64,000 nt of DNA from Pseudomonas sp. IPO3778 (GTDB lineage: Bacteria; Pseudomonadota; Gammaproteobacteria; Pseudomonadales; Pseudomonadaceae). The notes below the pieces were generated by a model. The model did not search any database. It saw only the letters and a list, made by a program, of their open reading frames with translations, and was not told the DNA's origin. The position numbers were made by a program, and so were the translations under genes. The first letter of the stretch is position 1. Each line of letters starts with the position of its first letter. The stretch lies in contig NZ_JACARC010000023.1 in the NCBI RefSeq assembly GCF_013386825.1, forward strand, positions 47,408 through 111,407, read 5' to 3'. Positions 50,751-61,842 of the stretch are shown one piece after another.

Positions 50751-51563
50751 TCAGAGTTGACGAATGACCTTGGCAGCGGTCGCCACGTTATGGGCGAGGT
50801 GCAGCGGATTAATGGTCCCGACAATAGCACTGGCAACGCCAGTTTGCGCAAACAACAGCATGAAACTGGCGTGAATTGGATCCACTCCTGACTCCAGGCA
50901 AACATGGCCACTGGCCAGAGCCTTTTTTACCAGGATGCCTTTGCCGTGCGCGGCGGCGTAATCAATGACGGCTTTCTCGGCCTGTTCGTTCAGATTGTAG
51001 GTGACCATGGCGCAATCGCCTTGTTCCAGAGCCTTCACGCCGCCCTCGACGGTTTTGCCGGAGAAGCCGAAACCGCGAATCTTGCCCTCGCGCTTGAGGT
51101 CGGCCAGGGTCTGGTAAACCTCGCAGTCATTGAGGATATGCAGGTCATTGCCGTCGGAGTGCACCAGCACCAGGTCGATGAAATCGGTTTCCAGTCGTTT
51201 CAGGCTGCGCTCGATGGAAAACCGGGTATGGGCCGCGCTGAAATCGTGGTGGGACACGCCCTCGGCAAACTCTTCACCCACCTTGCTGACAATCACCCAG
51301 TCCTGGCGCTGGCCGCGCAGCAGCGGGCCCAGGCGTTCTTCGCTGCGGCCGTAAGCGGGCGCCGTGTCGATCAGGTTGATGCCCAACTGGCGGGCCTGAC
51401 GCAGCAGCATCCGCGCGGCGTCGTCATCGGGAATCTGAAAACCGTTGGGGTATTTCACCCCTTGGTCGCGGCCCAGCTTGACGGTGCCCAGGCCTAATGG
51501 CGAGACCCGCAGGCCGGTGCTGCCCAGCGGGCGGTGAAGGTCATGCAGGGTCGGCAGGGTCAT
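50751..51563 (-). CDS. Aldo/keto reductase
   Basis: This 270-aa NADPH-dependent oxidoreductase has the catalytic tetrad residues in NLIDTAPAYGRSEERLG (Asp and Tyr), VIVSKVG (Lys) and LVHSDGN (His). The segment STGLRVSPLGLGTVKLG near the N terminus is typical of the YajO/Tas-like branch. The substrate is unknown. It is the positional match of P. aeruginosa PA4992 and overlaps the FAD oxidoreductase gene by 4 bp. Confidence 0.88.
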   Translation of the reverse strand: MTLPTLHDLHRPLGSTGLRVSPLGLGTVKLGRDQGVKYPNGFQIPDDDAARMLLRQARQLGINLIDTAPAYGRSEERLGPLLRGQRQDWVIVSKVGEEFAEGVSHHDFSAAHTRFSIERSLKRLETDFIDLVLVHSDGNDLHILNDCEVYQTLADLKREGKIRGFGFSGKTVEGGVKALEQGDCAMVTYNLNEQAEKAVIDYAAAHGKGILVKKALASGHVCLESGVDPIHASFMLLFAQTGVASAIVGTINPLHLAHNVATAAKVIRQL

Positions 51564-52735
51564 GGCAGCAGATGCTCCCAGGCAGGTTGGGCGATGGCGG
51601 GTTTCGGCAGTTCAGGCAGCTTTTCGGGGATGCCTGGCGTGATGCCGTCACGTTCCAGCGCGTGGATCACCCGGTCGGCGAAGTCCGGAGCCAAGGCCAA
51701 CTTGGTGGGCCAGCCCACCAGCAGGCGGCCCTGCTCGGCGAGGAAGGCGTTGTCCGGGCGGGTCAGGCCCGACTGCAGCGGCTCGGCGCGGTCCACCCGA
51801 AGGGTGGCCCACTGGGTCTGGCTCATGTCGATCCAGGGCAGGAGTTGGGCCAGCTCTTTTTGGGCGGTGGTGATCTGTTGCTCCGGCGTACGGGCCACGC
51901 CTTCGGCTTCGGCGATATCACCGCCCATGTACCACACCCAATTGCCATCGGCTGCCGGGTGTGTGGTAACGGTGATGCGCGGCTTGGTGCCGCCGCCCAG
52001 GCAGTGGGCGTACAGCGGCTTCAGGCCGGGGCCCTTGGCGATGATCATGTGCAGTGGCCGGCGTTGCATGGCGGGCTGGCTCAGGCCCAGGGCACTGAGC
52101 AGGTCAGCCGTGCCGCCGCCGGCACTGAGGACGATACGCTGGGCGCGAATCTCGCGGCCATCGACCTTCAGGCCGACCAGCGTGCCGTCTTCCAGAAGGG
52201 GTTCGATGTGCTCCCCGGCCAGCAGGCCGTCACCGGCCAGTTGGGCCAGGCGCTCGATCAGGCTCGGGACATCGACCACCAGTTCGGCCAGGCGATAGAC
52301 CTTGCCCTTGAAGCGGCGGTCTTGCAGGGCAGGTGGCAGATCGTCGCCTTTCACTTGGTCGACGCGGCCACGCACGGCCTTGCTGGCGAAGAAGCTGGTG
52401 AGGTTGCCGGCGATAGTCCCCGGCGACCACAAATAATGGGCTTCGGACAGCAGGCGCACACCCGAAAGGTCCAGCTCGCCGTTACCTGCGAGGGCTTCGC
52501 GCCAGCGGCGGGGCATGTCGGCGATGGCTTCGGAGGCGCCGGTCAGGGCGCCGTGCAGTGCGTATTTCGCACCGCCGTGGATGATCCCCTGGGACTTCAC
52601 GCTCTGCCCGCCACCGAGGGTGGCGCTTTCCACCAGCACCGTGGAAAAGCCCTGGCGGCGCAGGCGCGCATTGAGCCAGAGGCCGGCAACCCCGGCGCCG
52701 ACGATCAGAACGTCGGTGGAAATAACGGATGGCAT
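51560..52735 (-). CDS. FAD-dependent oxidoreductase (DAO family)
   Basis: This 391-aa protein begins with an FAD-binding beta-alpha-beta unit (DVLIVGAGVAGLWLNARLRR, GxGxxG) and belongs to the D-amino-acid oxidase/glycerol-3-phosphate dehydrogenase fold. The segment QRIVLSAGGGTADLL is the second FAD-contact region. It probably oxidises an amine or hydroxy acid, but no substrate can be named. It overlaps the aldo/keto reductase gene, so the two are translated together. The start MPSVISTDVLIVGAG is the only plausible one. Confidence 0.85.
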   Translation of the reverse strand: MPSVISTDVLIVGAGVAGLWLNARLRRQGFSTVLVESATLGGGQSVKSQGIIHGGAKYALHGALTGASEAIADMPRRWREALAGNGELDLSGVRLLSEAHYLWSPGTIAGNLTSFFASKAVRGRVDQVKGDDLPPALQDRRFKGKVYRLAELVVDVPSLIERLAQLAGDGLLAGEHIEPLLEDGTLVGLKVDGREIRAQRIVLSAGGGTADLLSALGLSQPAMQRRPLHMIIAKGPGLKPLYAHCLGGGTKPRITVTTHPAADGNWVWYMGGDIAEAEGVARTPEQQITTAQKELAQLLPWIDMSQTQWATLRVDRAEPLQSGLTRPDNAFLAEQGRLLVGWPTKLALAPDFADRVIHALERDGITPGIPEKLPELPKPAIAQPAWEHLLP

Positions 52736-52791
52736 GCAGCGACCTCAGTGTTCAAGACAAGAGGCGCAGTATACAGGCTGTTTGCCGGTGA

Positions 52792-53127
52792 TCAGTGCCC
52801 GGCGGTTTTCGAGAACAACTGAATCACCACCACCCCGAGCACAATCAGGCCCATGCCCAGCATCGCCGGGACATCCAGTTTCTGCCCGTAGATAAACAGC
52901 GCGGCGATGCTGACCATCACGATGCCCATCCCGGCCCACACTGCATACGCGACGCCCACCGGCACGGTGCGCACCACCAGCGTCAGCATCCAGAAGGCCA
53001 CGCCGTAGCCGACGATCACCAGCAACAACGGGATCGGCGTGCTGAAACCCTTGATCGCTTTCATGGAAACGGTGGCGATCACTTCCGAGCAAATGGCAAT
53101 GGCCAGGTAATAGTAGGCGGCGTTCAT
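52792..53127 (-). CDS. SMR family multidrug efflux protein (EmrE-like)
   Basis: This 111-aa protein has four membrane helices and the conserved Glu 15 of helix 1 (AIAICSEVIATVSMK) that couples proton and drug binding. VPVGVAYAVWAGMGIV in helix 3 is the SMR signature. It would export quaternary cations or related compounds. The closely packed Trp and Gly pattern fits the EmrE/QacE group rather than SugE, though a guanidinium exporter cannot be excluded. It is 56 bp upstream of the FAD oxidoreductase gene and likely in the same transcription unit. Confidence 0.9.
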   Translation of the reverse strand: MNAAYYYLAIAICSEVIATVSMKAIKGFSTPIPLLLVIVGYGVAFWMLTLVVRTVPVGVAYAVWAGMGIVMVSIAALFIYGQKLDVPAMLGMGLIVLGVVVIQLFSKTAGH

Positions 53128-53157
53128 GGGGTAAATCCTCGGTACAGGGGTTCAACC

Positions 53158-53283
53158 GTAGGCGCGAGTTTGCTCGCGAAAATCGTCAACGATAACGCGG
53201 TGCATCTGGTTTAACGTGGCGCTCTCGGATCCTTCGCGAGCAAGCTCGCTCCTACAAAGGTCGGCATTCAAAGGTCGGCATTC
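53158..53283. repeat. REP pair and 14-bp tandem repeat
   Basis: The REP arms GTAGGCGCGAGTTTGCTCGC (53158-53177) and GCGAGCAAGCTCGCTCCTAC (53236-53255) are imperfect complements. Immediately after, AAAGGTCGGCATTC is repeated twice (53256-53269 and 53270-53283). The element fills the space between the divergent SMR gene and LysR gene, so their promoters must overlap or lie close to it. Confidence 0.8.
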
Positions 53284-53342
53284 TAGAGACTTACCAGATG
53301 CGGTAAAGTCATTACCTATCCGAATTAAAGATGGGTTGAGCC

Positions 53343-54233
53343 ATGAGCGTGCAGTGGAGTCTTGAGCAAATGCGCCTGTTTGTCAGCGTCGCCGAGCAGC
53401 GTTCGTTTTCGGCGGTGGCGCGGGACCAGCGCAAGGCGCAATCGGCGGTCAGCAATGGCATTGCGTTGTTGGAGGCCGACCTGGGCGTGTGCCTGTTTGA
53501 TCGCAGCAGCGGCCGCCAGCCCCGCTTGACCGAGGCTGGCACCGCGTTGCTCGAAGAGGCGCGGGAGGTCTTGCGCCAGTGCGAGCGCCTGAATGGTCGT
53601 GCCCTGTCGTTGATGCGTGGAGAAGAAGCGCGGCTGCGCCTGGCTCAGGACGAGGCCATGCTCTATCAGCCGGTGCTGGACAGCCTCGAAGCATTGGCGG
53701 GGCAATTTCCCAGCCTGGAAGTGCAGTTGTCCAGCGCCGCCCAAGGCGATGTCGCGCGCAAATTGGTGGAGCGCAAGGCGGATCTGGGCCTGTTGTTCTA
53801 TCACGATCAAATCCCCGAAGCGTTGGAGCGCCGGGTGCTGGGCAGTGTGGAGATGGTCACGGTCTGCGGCAGGAACCATCCCCTTGCGGCGCAAAAGACC
53901 GTGGATTGCCAGCGCCTCGCACAGTTTCGCCAGTTACTGATGGCGACCCAGACCAGTGTGTATCCCGGTAGCGAGGCCGCCAGCCCGCAAGTCTGGCGTG
54001 CCGACAGCTTCTACGTACTGGCCGAATGGCTGGCGCGCGGGTTGGGTTGGGCATGGCTGCCACGGCACGTTGTGCAGTATCCGGGCTATCAGGATCAGAT
54101 GGTCGAACTGGACAGCGAATGGACCCCGCCGGCCCTGGTCGTCGAACTGGTCTGGCGCCGCGACGAGCCCCTCGGTCCGGCCGCGCGTTTCCTCGCCGAA
54201 CGTTTTGCCGAGTGCTTGCAGGCGATCGACTGA
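53343..54233 (+). CDS. LysR family transcriptional regulator
   Basis: This 296-aa regulator has an N-terminal winged helix-turn-helix (MRLFVSVAEQRSFSAVARD ... SAVSNGIALLEADLG) and a periplasmic-binding-like effector domain (about 90-290). The closest functional clue is position: it is divergent from the SMR transporter gene and precedes waaA, as the LysR gene PA4989 does in P. aeruginosa. LysR regulators commonly act on the divergent gene, so the SMR-to-Nudix block is a candidate target; this is inference. Confidence 0.92.
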   Translation: MSVQWSLEQMRLFVSVAEQRSFSAVARDQRKAQSAVSNGIALLEADLGVCLFDRSSGRQPRLTEAGTALLEEAREVLRQCERLNGRALSLMRGEEARLRLAQDEAMLYQPVLDSLEALAGQFPSLEVQLSSAAQGDVARKLVERKADLGLLFYHDQIPEALERRVLGSVEMVTVCGRNHPLAAQKTVDCQRLAQFRQLLMATQTSVYPGSEAASPQVWRADSFYVLAEWLARGLGWAWLPRHVVQYPGYQDQMVELDSEWTPPALVVELVWRRDEPLGPAARFLAERFAECLQAID

Positions 54234-54256
54234 AAAAGCCGATAAACTCCGCCGCC

Positions 54257-55534
54257 ATGAATAGAACTCTCTACAGCTGTCTGTTTTACCTGGCGCTGCC
54301 GTTGGTGGCTTTACGTCTGTGGCTGCGGGCTCGCAAGGCGCCGGCGTACGCCAAGCGTGTGGGTGAGCGCTTTTCCTGGGGTTTGCCGGCGATGCAGCCC
54401 GGCGGAATCTGGGTGCACGCGGTGTCGGTGGGCGAAAGCATCGCCGCCGCGCCGATGATTCGCGGGCTGCTGGAACGTTATCCACAGCTGCCCATCACCG
54501 TCACCTGCATGACGCCCACCGGTTCCGAGCGAATCCAGGCGTTGTTTGCCAACGAGCCGCGCATCCAGCACTGCTACCTGCCGTACGATTTGCCCTGTGC
54601 GGCCAAGCGTTTTCTGGATCGCGTGCAGCCGACATTGGCGGTGATCATGGAAACCGAACTGTGGCCCAACCATATTCACCAGTGCGCCCAACGCGGGATT
54701 CCCGTGGCCTTGGCCAACGCACGGCTGTCGGCCCGTTCGGCCAAGGGCTACGGACGCTTCGCCAAGCTGACCGCGCCGATGCTGGCGGAAATGAGCCTGT
54801 TCGCCGTCCAGACCGAAACTGAGGCCGAGCGTTTTCGCCGCCTGGGTGCACGGCCCGATACCGTCGAGGTCACCGGCTCGATCAAGTTCGACCTGACCAT
54901 CGACCCGCAATTGCTGGAGCGCGCCGCTGCGTTGCGCGAGCAATGGCATGCCAGCGAGCGCCCGGTGTGGATCGCCGCCAGCACCCACGAAGGCGAGGAT
55001 GCAGTGGTGCTCGCGGCGCATCGGCAGTTACTTGCCAGCTACCCCAATGCCTTGCTGATTCTGGTGCCGCGTCATCAGGAGCGCTTCAACCCGATGTTCG
55101 AGCTGTGCCAGCAGCAGGGCTTTGCCACGGTACGTCGCTCCAGCGGCGAGGCGGTGACGGCGCAAACCTCCGTGTTGCTCGGTGACACCATGGGTGAGTT
55201 GCTGTTTCTGTATGCCTTGGCCGACAGCGCGTTTGTTGGCGGCAGCCTGGTCGCCACGGGCGGGCATAATCCGCTGGAGCCGGCGGCCTTGGCCAAGCCG
55301 GTTATCTGCGGGCCCCACGTGTTCAACTTCCTTGAAATCAGCGCGATGATGCGCAACGCCGGCGCGTTGCAGGAAGTGGACGATGCCGAGGGGTTGGCGG
55401 TGGCGGTGCAGCGCTTGTTCGAGCTGCCGCAGGACGCACAGAAGATGGGGCAGGCGGGGCTGGCGGTGATGCGGGCCAACCAGGGCGCGTTGAAGCGTTT
55501 GCTGGATGGGTTGGGCAGGCTGCTTAACCACTGA
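54257..55534 (+). CDS. waaA: 3-deoxy-D-manno-octulosonic acid (Kdo) transferase
   Basis: This 425-aa GT30 enzyme adds Kdo to lipid IVA, the first step of core assembly. An N-terminal membrane anchor (YSCLFYLALPLVALRLWL) precedes the catalytic domain with WVHAVSVGESIAAAPMI and METELWPN. The length equals E. coli WaaA. The ATG at 54257 was chosen over longer in-frame readings because the membrane anchor begins there. It is separated from the LPS cluster by about 4.5 kb and follows the LysR gene by 23 bp; transcription from the LysR promoter is possible. Confidence 0.95.
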   Translation: MNRTLYSCLFYLALPLVALRLWLRARKAPAYAKRVGERFSWGLPAMQPGGIWVHAVSVGESIAAAPMIRGLLERYPQLPITVTCMTPTGSERIQALFANEPRIQHCYLPYDLPCAAKRFLDRVQPTLAVIMETELWPNHIHQCAQRGIPVALANARLSARSAKGYGRFAKLTAPMLAEMSLFAVQTETEAERFRRLGARPDTVEVTGSIKFDLTIDPQLLERAAALREQWHASERPVWIAASTHEGEDAVVLAAHRQLLASYPNALLILVPRHQERFNPMFELCQQQGFATVRRSSGEAVTAQTSVLLGDTMGELLFLYALADSAFVGGSLVATGGHNPLEPAALAKPVICGPHVFNFLEISAMMRNAGALQEVDDAEGLAVAVQRLFELPQDAQKMGQAGLAVMRANQGALKRLLDGLGRLLNH

Positions 55535-55546
55535 CAACACAAGTCA

Positions 55547-55640
55547 AATGTGGGAGCGGGCTTGCTCGCGAAGGCGCAGTGTCAGTCAACGAATAGGTCG
55601 ACTGATACACCGCCTTCGCGAGCAAGCCCGCTCCCACATT
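55547..55640. repeat. Perfect 30-bp REP inverted repeat
   Basis: Arms at 55547-55576 and 55611-55640, beginning AATGTGGGAGCGGGCTTGCT, are exact complements. The 34-nt loop has partial dyad symmetry too (AGTCAAC...GTCGACT). It lies between the convergent waaA and tolC genes and may end both transcripts. Confidence 0.9.
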
Positions 55641-55656
55641 GGGTTATTCGGCGCGC

Positions 55657-57096
55657 TTAGTAACCGGGATTAGCCTTCAACTGCGCCGCAGCCGCCTTGG
55701 CCAGGTCCGGCGGCAGGAAGTCCTTGTCCGGGTTGTAGTCGGCCTTCAGGTACCGCGCCAGATCCTGCAAATCCCCCGGGTTCAACGTCCCCGCGGCTTG
55801 CTTCAAACGCAGGTTGTCGAGGATGTAGTCGTAGCGGCTGTTGTTGTAATTGCGCACCGAGGTGTACAGCTGGCGCTGGGCGTCCAGCACATCGACGATA
55901 TTGCGCGTGCCCACCTGGTAACCGATTTCCGTAGCTTCCACCGCGCTCTGGTTGGAGATGATCGACTGGCGGCGCGCCTGCACCTGCTCCACGTCGGTGT
56001 TCACCGCGCGGTGCAGGTTGCGGGTGTTTTCCACCACCTGGCGACGCAGGCCTTCGCGTTGCTGCTCGGTCTGGCCCAGGCGGGAATAGGATTCGCGCAC
56101 TTGTGAGCTGGTGAGGCCGCCGCTGTACAGCGGGATGCTCAACTGCAAGCCAACGGTGCGCTGCGACACATCACCGTGATACGGCTGGCCAAACGCGCTG
56201 GGGTTGCTGAAGCCCAGGGCGTCATTGTCACCTTTTTCATATTGCGCCACCGCATCCAGGGTTGGCGCGTGGCCAGCCTTGCGTTGCTTGAGGGTTTCTT
56301 CGGCGGCGGTGACGGCGTAGTTGCTGGCCAGCAGGTTCAGGTTCTGGCGGCCGGCGGTTTCGACCCAGGCCTTGGCGTCGTTCGGCGACGGAGGCAGCAC
56401 CGGCAGCGTGTGCACGATGCCCTGGATCGAGTTGTACTGACGGTTGGTCAGGGTGATCAGCGCTTCGAAGGCGTCGTCCACCTGACGCTGGGCCAGGATC
56501 CGGTTGGCCCGTGCGGTGTCGTAGCTGGCCTGGGATTGCAGCACGTCGGTCTTGTCTGACAGGCCCACGTCAAAGCGTTCGTTGGACTGGTCCAGCTGGC
56601 GTTTGAAGGCGGCTTCTTCGGCCTTGGTGGAGGCCAGGTTGTCCTGGGCCCGCAGCACGGCGAAGTAGTTTTCGGCGCTTTGCAGGATCAGGTTCTGTTC
56701 GGTGGCCGAGAGTTGCAGCGCAGCCTGTTCGTTGACCGCTTCGGCGGCTTGCAACTGGAACCAGCGATCGGCGCGGAACAGCGGCTGGCTCAAGGTCGCG
56801 CGCCAGGAATGGGCATCGCGGTTGACCGTAGCAGCGGGCTGATCCAGCTGGGTGCGCACGTTATTGATGTCGGCACCGGCCGACAGGTTCGGCAGCAAAC
56901 CGGCGCGGGCCTGGGGCACCACTTCTTTCTGCGCGCCATACTGGGCACGGGCGGCAGCCAGGTCGGCGTTGTTATCCACTGCCTCCTGGTAGACGCTGAC
57001 CAGGTCGGTTTTGGTCGTCAGGGGCGCTTCAGCTGCCCAGACCATTCCGTTGGTCGCACAAGACACGGCAAGAGCCAGTGAGAGTTTGCGCAGCAT
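55657..57096 (-). CDS. tolC: TolC family outer-membrane channel protein
   Basis: This 479-aa protein would form the trimeric outer-membrane tunnel for type I secretion or efflux. It has a signal peptide (MLRKLSLALAVSCATNGMVW, cleavage after WAA or nearby), two outer-membrane efflux protein repeats (about 30-220 and 240-430) with the typical ANRILAQRQVDDAFEALI and NIVDVLDAQRQLYTSVRNYN stretches, and the periplasmic coiled-coil helices. Location next to thiC, as in P. aeruginosa, supports the symbol. Its inner-membrane partners are not linked. Confidence 0.92.
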   Translation of the reverse strand: MLRKLSLALAVSCATNGMVWAAEAPLTTKTDLVSVYQEAVDNNADLAAARAQYGAQKEVVPQARAGLLPNLSAGADINNVRTQLDQPAATVNRDAHSWRATLSQPLFRADRWFQLQAAEAVNEQAALQLSATEQNLILQSAENYFAVLRAQDNLASTKAEEAAFKRQLDQSNERFDVGLSDKTDVLQSQASYDTARANRILAQRQVDDAFEALITLTNRQYNSIQGIVHTLPVLPPSPNDAKAWVETAGRQNLNLLASNYAVTAAEETLKQRKAGHAPTLDAVAQYEKGDNDALGFSNPSAFGQPYHGDVSQRTVGLQLSIPLYSGGLTSSQVRESYSRLGQTEQQREGLRRQVVENTRNLHRAVNTDVEQVQARRQSIISNQSAVEATEIGYQVGTRNIVDVLDAQRQLYTSVRNYNNSRYDYILDNLRLKQAAGTLNPGDLQDLARYLKADYNPDKDFLPPDLAKAAAAQLKANPGY

Positions 57097-57297
57097 GAGG
57101 CGATCCCTAGAATAATATTACGGTGATAATTTGGAGCCCAAGGCTAAGGCGGCCCATTCCTGGCGTCAAGGCCTCAAGCAGTCACCGAGTGTAGTGGCGC
57201 TATCACGGCACAACAATCCTGTAATTACGCCATTCATCACGATGAATGCACCGCCATTGGCAATTTGCCTGCTCCATGGTCTAGACTGGTCGCGTTC

Positions 57298-59435
<2,138 letters not shown>

Positions 59436-59442
59436 ATCAGAA

Positions 59443-59579
59443 CCTGTGGCGAGGGAGCTTGCTCCCGCTGGAGTGCGCAGCGCTCCCGGAATCTGGATCG
59501 GTGTCTTGACTGACACTCATCAGTTGCAGGTTTTGGGGCGGCTTCGCCACCCAGCGGGAGCAAGCTCCCTCGCCACAGG
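59443..59579. repeat. Perfect 29-bp REP inverted repeat after thiC
   Basis: Arms at 59443-59471 and 59551-59579, beginning CCTGTGGCGAGGGAGCTTGC, are exact complements with a 79-nt spacer. It lies 8 bp after the thiC stop and 46 bp before cytX, so it can stabilise the thiC transcript end or reduce read-through into cytX. Confidence 0.9.
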
Positions 59580-59624
59580 GGGCTTTCCTGATTCAAATAA
59601 TAGTGTCCCCCTGAGATAACACCC

Positions 59625-60914
59625 TTGAGCATTCAACCCAGCACCTATTCCCCAGACATCGCGGTGCCCGCCGACAAACGCGTCTTCGGCGCCCGCGATC
59701 TCTTTTCCCTGTGGTTCTCCCTGGGCATCGGCCTGATGGTCCTGCAAACCGGCGCGCTGTTGGCGCCGGGCCTGGGCCTGTCCGGCTCGTTGCTGGCGAT
59801 CTTCCTTGGCACGCTGGTCGGCGTGCTGTTGCTGGCCGCCGTCGGTGTGATCGGCAGTGACACCGGCCTGTCCTCCATGGCTGCCCTCAAACTCAGCCTC
59901 GGCGCCAAGGGCGCCAGCGTGCCGGCGTTGCTGAACCTGCTGCAGCTGATCGGCTGGGGTTCGTTCGAAATCATCGTGATGCGCGATGCGGCCAGCCTGC
60001 TGGGCACCCGCGCGTTCAGCGAAGGCAGCCTGCTGGCCAACCCGCTGTTCTGGACCCTGGTATTCGGCGCCCTCGCGACCTTGCTCGCCGTCAGCGGCCC
60101 GCTGACCTTTGTGCGGCAGATCCTGCGCAAGTGGGGCATCTGGCTGCTGCTGGCGGCCTGCCTGTGGCTGACCTGGAACCTGTTCGCCAAGGCCGACCTG
60201 GCTGCACTTTGGGCCCAGGGCGGTGACGGTTCGATGCCATTTGCCGTGGGTTTTGATATCGCCATCGCCATGCCGTTGTCCTGGCTACCGCTGATTGCCG
60301 ACTACTCGCGCTTTGGCAAACGCGCGAAAAGCGTGTTCGGCGGTACGGCACTGGGCTTCTTTATCGGTAACTTCTGGCTGATGAGCCTGGGCGTGGCCTA
60401 CACCCTGGCGTTCGCGCCGAGCGGTGAAGTGAACGCCTTGCTGCTCGCGTTGGCCGGGGCTGGCCTGGGGATTCCGCTGCTGCTGATTCTGCTGGATGAA
60501 TCAGAAAACGCCTTCGCTGATATTCATTCGGCGGCGGTGTCCAGCGGGATTCTGTTGCGCTTGAAGGTCGAGCACCTGGCGTTGGCCATCGGCGTCATCT
60601 GCACGCTGATCGCCTGCTTCGCACCGTTGGCGCAGTACCAGAACTTCCTGCTGCTGATCGGCTCGGTGTTCGCGCCGCTGTTCGGCGTGGTGCTGGTGGA
60701 TCACTTTATCCTGCGCCGCCGTGGCCATGGGGTTGCTGCCAACCTGCGTTGGCCGGCGCTGTTGGCCTGGCTGGGTGGCATCAGTACCTATCACGTGCTG
60801 GCGAATCTGTACCCGGATGTCGGCGCAACCCTGCCGGCGCTGGTGCTGGCAGGGCTGTTGCACTTCATTCTGGGCCGGGCCTTCAGTGGCGTGCGGGCAC
60901 CAGCTCAGGCTTGA
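59625..60914 (+). CDS. cytX: NCS1 family transporter, likely hydroxymethylpyrimidine permease CytX
   Basis: This 429-aa membrane protein has about 12 helices and fits the cytosine permease family (NCS1); the N-terminal LFSLWFSLGIGLMVLQTGAL and the helix-1/helix-6 stretch VGFDIAIAMPLSWLPLIADYSR are typical of CytX. CytX-type transporters are linked to thiamine salvage because they often sit beside thi genes or TPP riboswitches, as here. It would import hydroxymethylpyrimidine. The start is a TTG at 59625, as the family start matches and no ATG is nearby; GAGATAAC precedes it. Its end overlaps the convergent DUF3298 gene by 32 bp. Confidence 0.82.
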   Translation: MSIQPSTYSPDIAVPADKRVFGARDLFSLWFSLGIGLMVLQTGALLAPGLGLSGSLLAIFLGTLVGVLLLAAVGVIGSDTGLSSMAALKLSLGAKGASVPALLNLLQLIGWGSFEIIVMRDAASLLGTRAFSEGSLLANPLFWTLVFGALATLLAVSGPLTFVRQILRKWGIWLLLAACLWLTWNLFAKADLAALWAQGGDGSMPFAVGFDIAIAMPLSWLPLIADYSRFGKRAKSVFGGTALGFFIGNFWLMSLGVAYTLAFAPSGEVNALLLALAGAGLGIPLLLILLDESENAFADIHSAAVSSGILLRLKVEHLALAIGVICTLIACFAPLAQYQNFLLLIGSVFAPLFGVVLVDHFILRRRGHGVAANLRWPALLAWLGGISTYHVLANLYPDVGATLPALVLAGLLHFILGRAFSGVRAPAQA

Positions 60915-61629
60915 TCACGCCGGTCAGGCGCGCATAGGGGATGGTCATTTCGATCAGCCCCAATGCGTACGGGGCGATGGTGGTCACGTTGTACTTGAGC
61001 ACCACCCCATTGCTGGTCAGCGCCACATTCGGGGTTTTCTGGAACGGCCAGTTCTTCACGAACTCCGGGTCGCGGTCCATCTGGGAGTTGATCAGCCAGT
61101 TGTTGTGGGCGACTTTCGCAGTCTTCCAGAACGCCTCTTCCTGGCCCGGCAACAGCATGTCGGTCAGGCTCAGCTCTTTGTGCAGCAGGCGTGAATAGTT
61201 GATGAAGCCGCGGCCCGGCTCGCCGTGGGCGGTGCCGGTGTCCAAGTAACTGGAGACTTCGACGATCACCAGTCCGTCATGCTGCTCACGTACCTTGGCC
61301 TGCAAGTACATGCTGTTGCGGTCTGGGGACTCACGCAAAAACTTGTCGCGGTAGGCATTCAGGGTGGCGGGCATGGCCTGGCCAGGCGAGGTGCGGGCCA
61401 TCTGCAGCAGGCGCTGCTCGACGATCTGGTCCAACTGCGGCTCGGACGGGAAGTGCACGGTGTCGATGTTGACCAGCGGGCAATCCGGGCTGTTGCAGCC
61501 GGATTTGATCTGCTCCGAGGCGTCGGCGGTGGTGTCCAGCGGCTTGAGATAGCTGGGCTGGAACAGGCTCTGGCAAGCACCCAGGGTCAAGGCGATACAG
61601 GCCACGGAGGCGATTTTTAAAAGCGACAT
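60883..61629 (-). CDS. DUF3298 family lipoprotein
   Basis: This 248-aa protein has a lipoprotein signal peptide (MSLLKIASVACIALTLGAC, lipidated Cys at 19) and a C-terminal DUF3298/RsiV-like domain recognised from SYLDTGTAHGEPGRGFINYS and LTSNGVVLKYNVTTIAPYALG. The domain is thought to bind carbohydrate or lysozyme in some relatives, but the role in Pseudomonas is unknown. Two Cys residues (SGCNSPDCPL) after the lipid anchor may form a disulfide. Divergent from nudF and convergent with cytX, with coding ends overlapping 32 bp. Confidence 0.82.
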   Translation of the reverse strand: MSLLKIASVACIALTLGACQSLFQPSYLKPLDTTADASEQIKSGCNSPDCPLVNIDTVHFPSEPQLDQIVEQRLLQMARTSPGQAMPATLNAYRDKFLRESPDRNSMYLQAKVREQHDGLVIVEVSSYLDTGTAHGEPGRGFINYSRLLHKELSLTDMLLPGQEEAFWKTAKVAHNNWLINSQMDRDPEFVKNWPFQKTPNVALTSNGVVLKYNVTTIAPYALGLIEMTIPYARLTGVIKPELVPARH

Positions 61630-61842
61630 GTGTGTCCTTCATAAATCGAGGAAAGGTGAAAATGTGGAGCTTCGACTCCCGACAGGGCAGTCAGTTCGCC
61701 ACTAAGCTGATTAGAGTGAGTTTGACGCCCGCCGTCTATCCCGGCAACCGGAAAGGGGCTGCATCAAGGGGCGCGAGCGCGTTAGGATGGCGCGATGTCG
61801 AGGGCAGCCTCGATACCGCAAGGCAAAAAAACGAGGGTTGAT

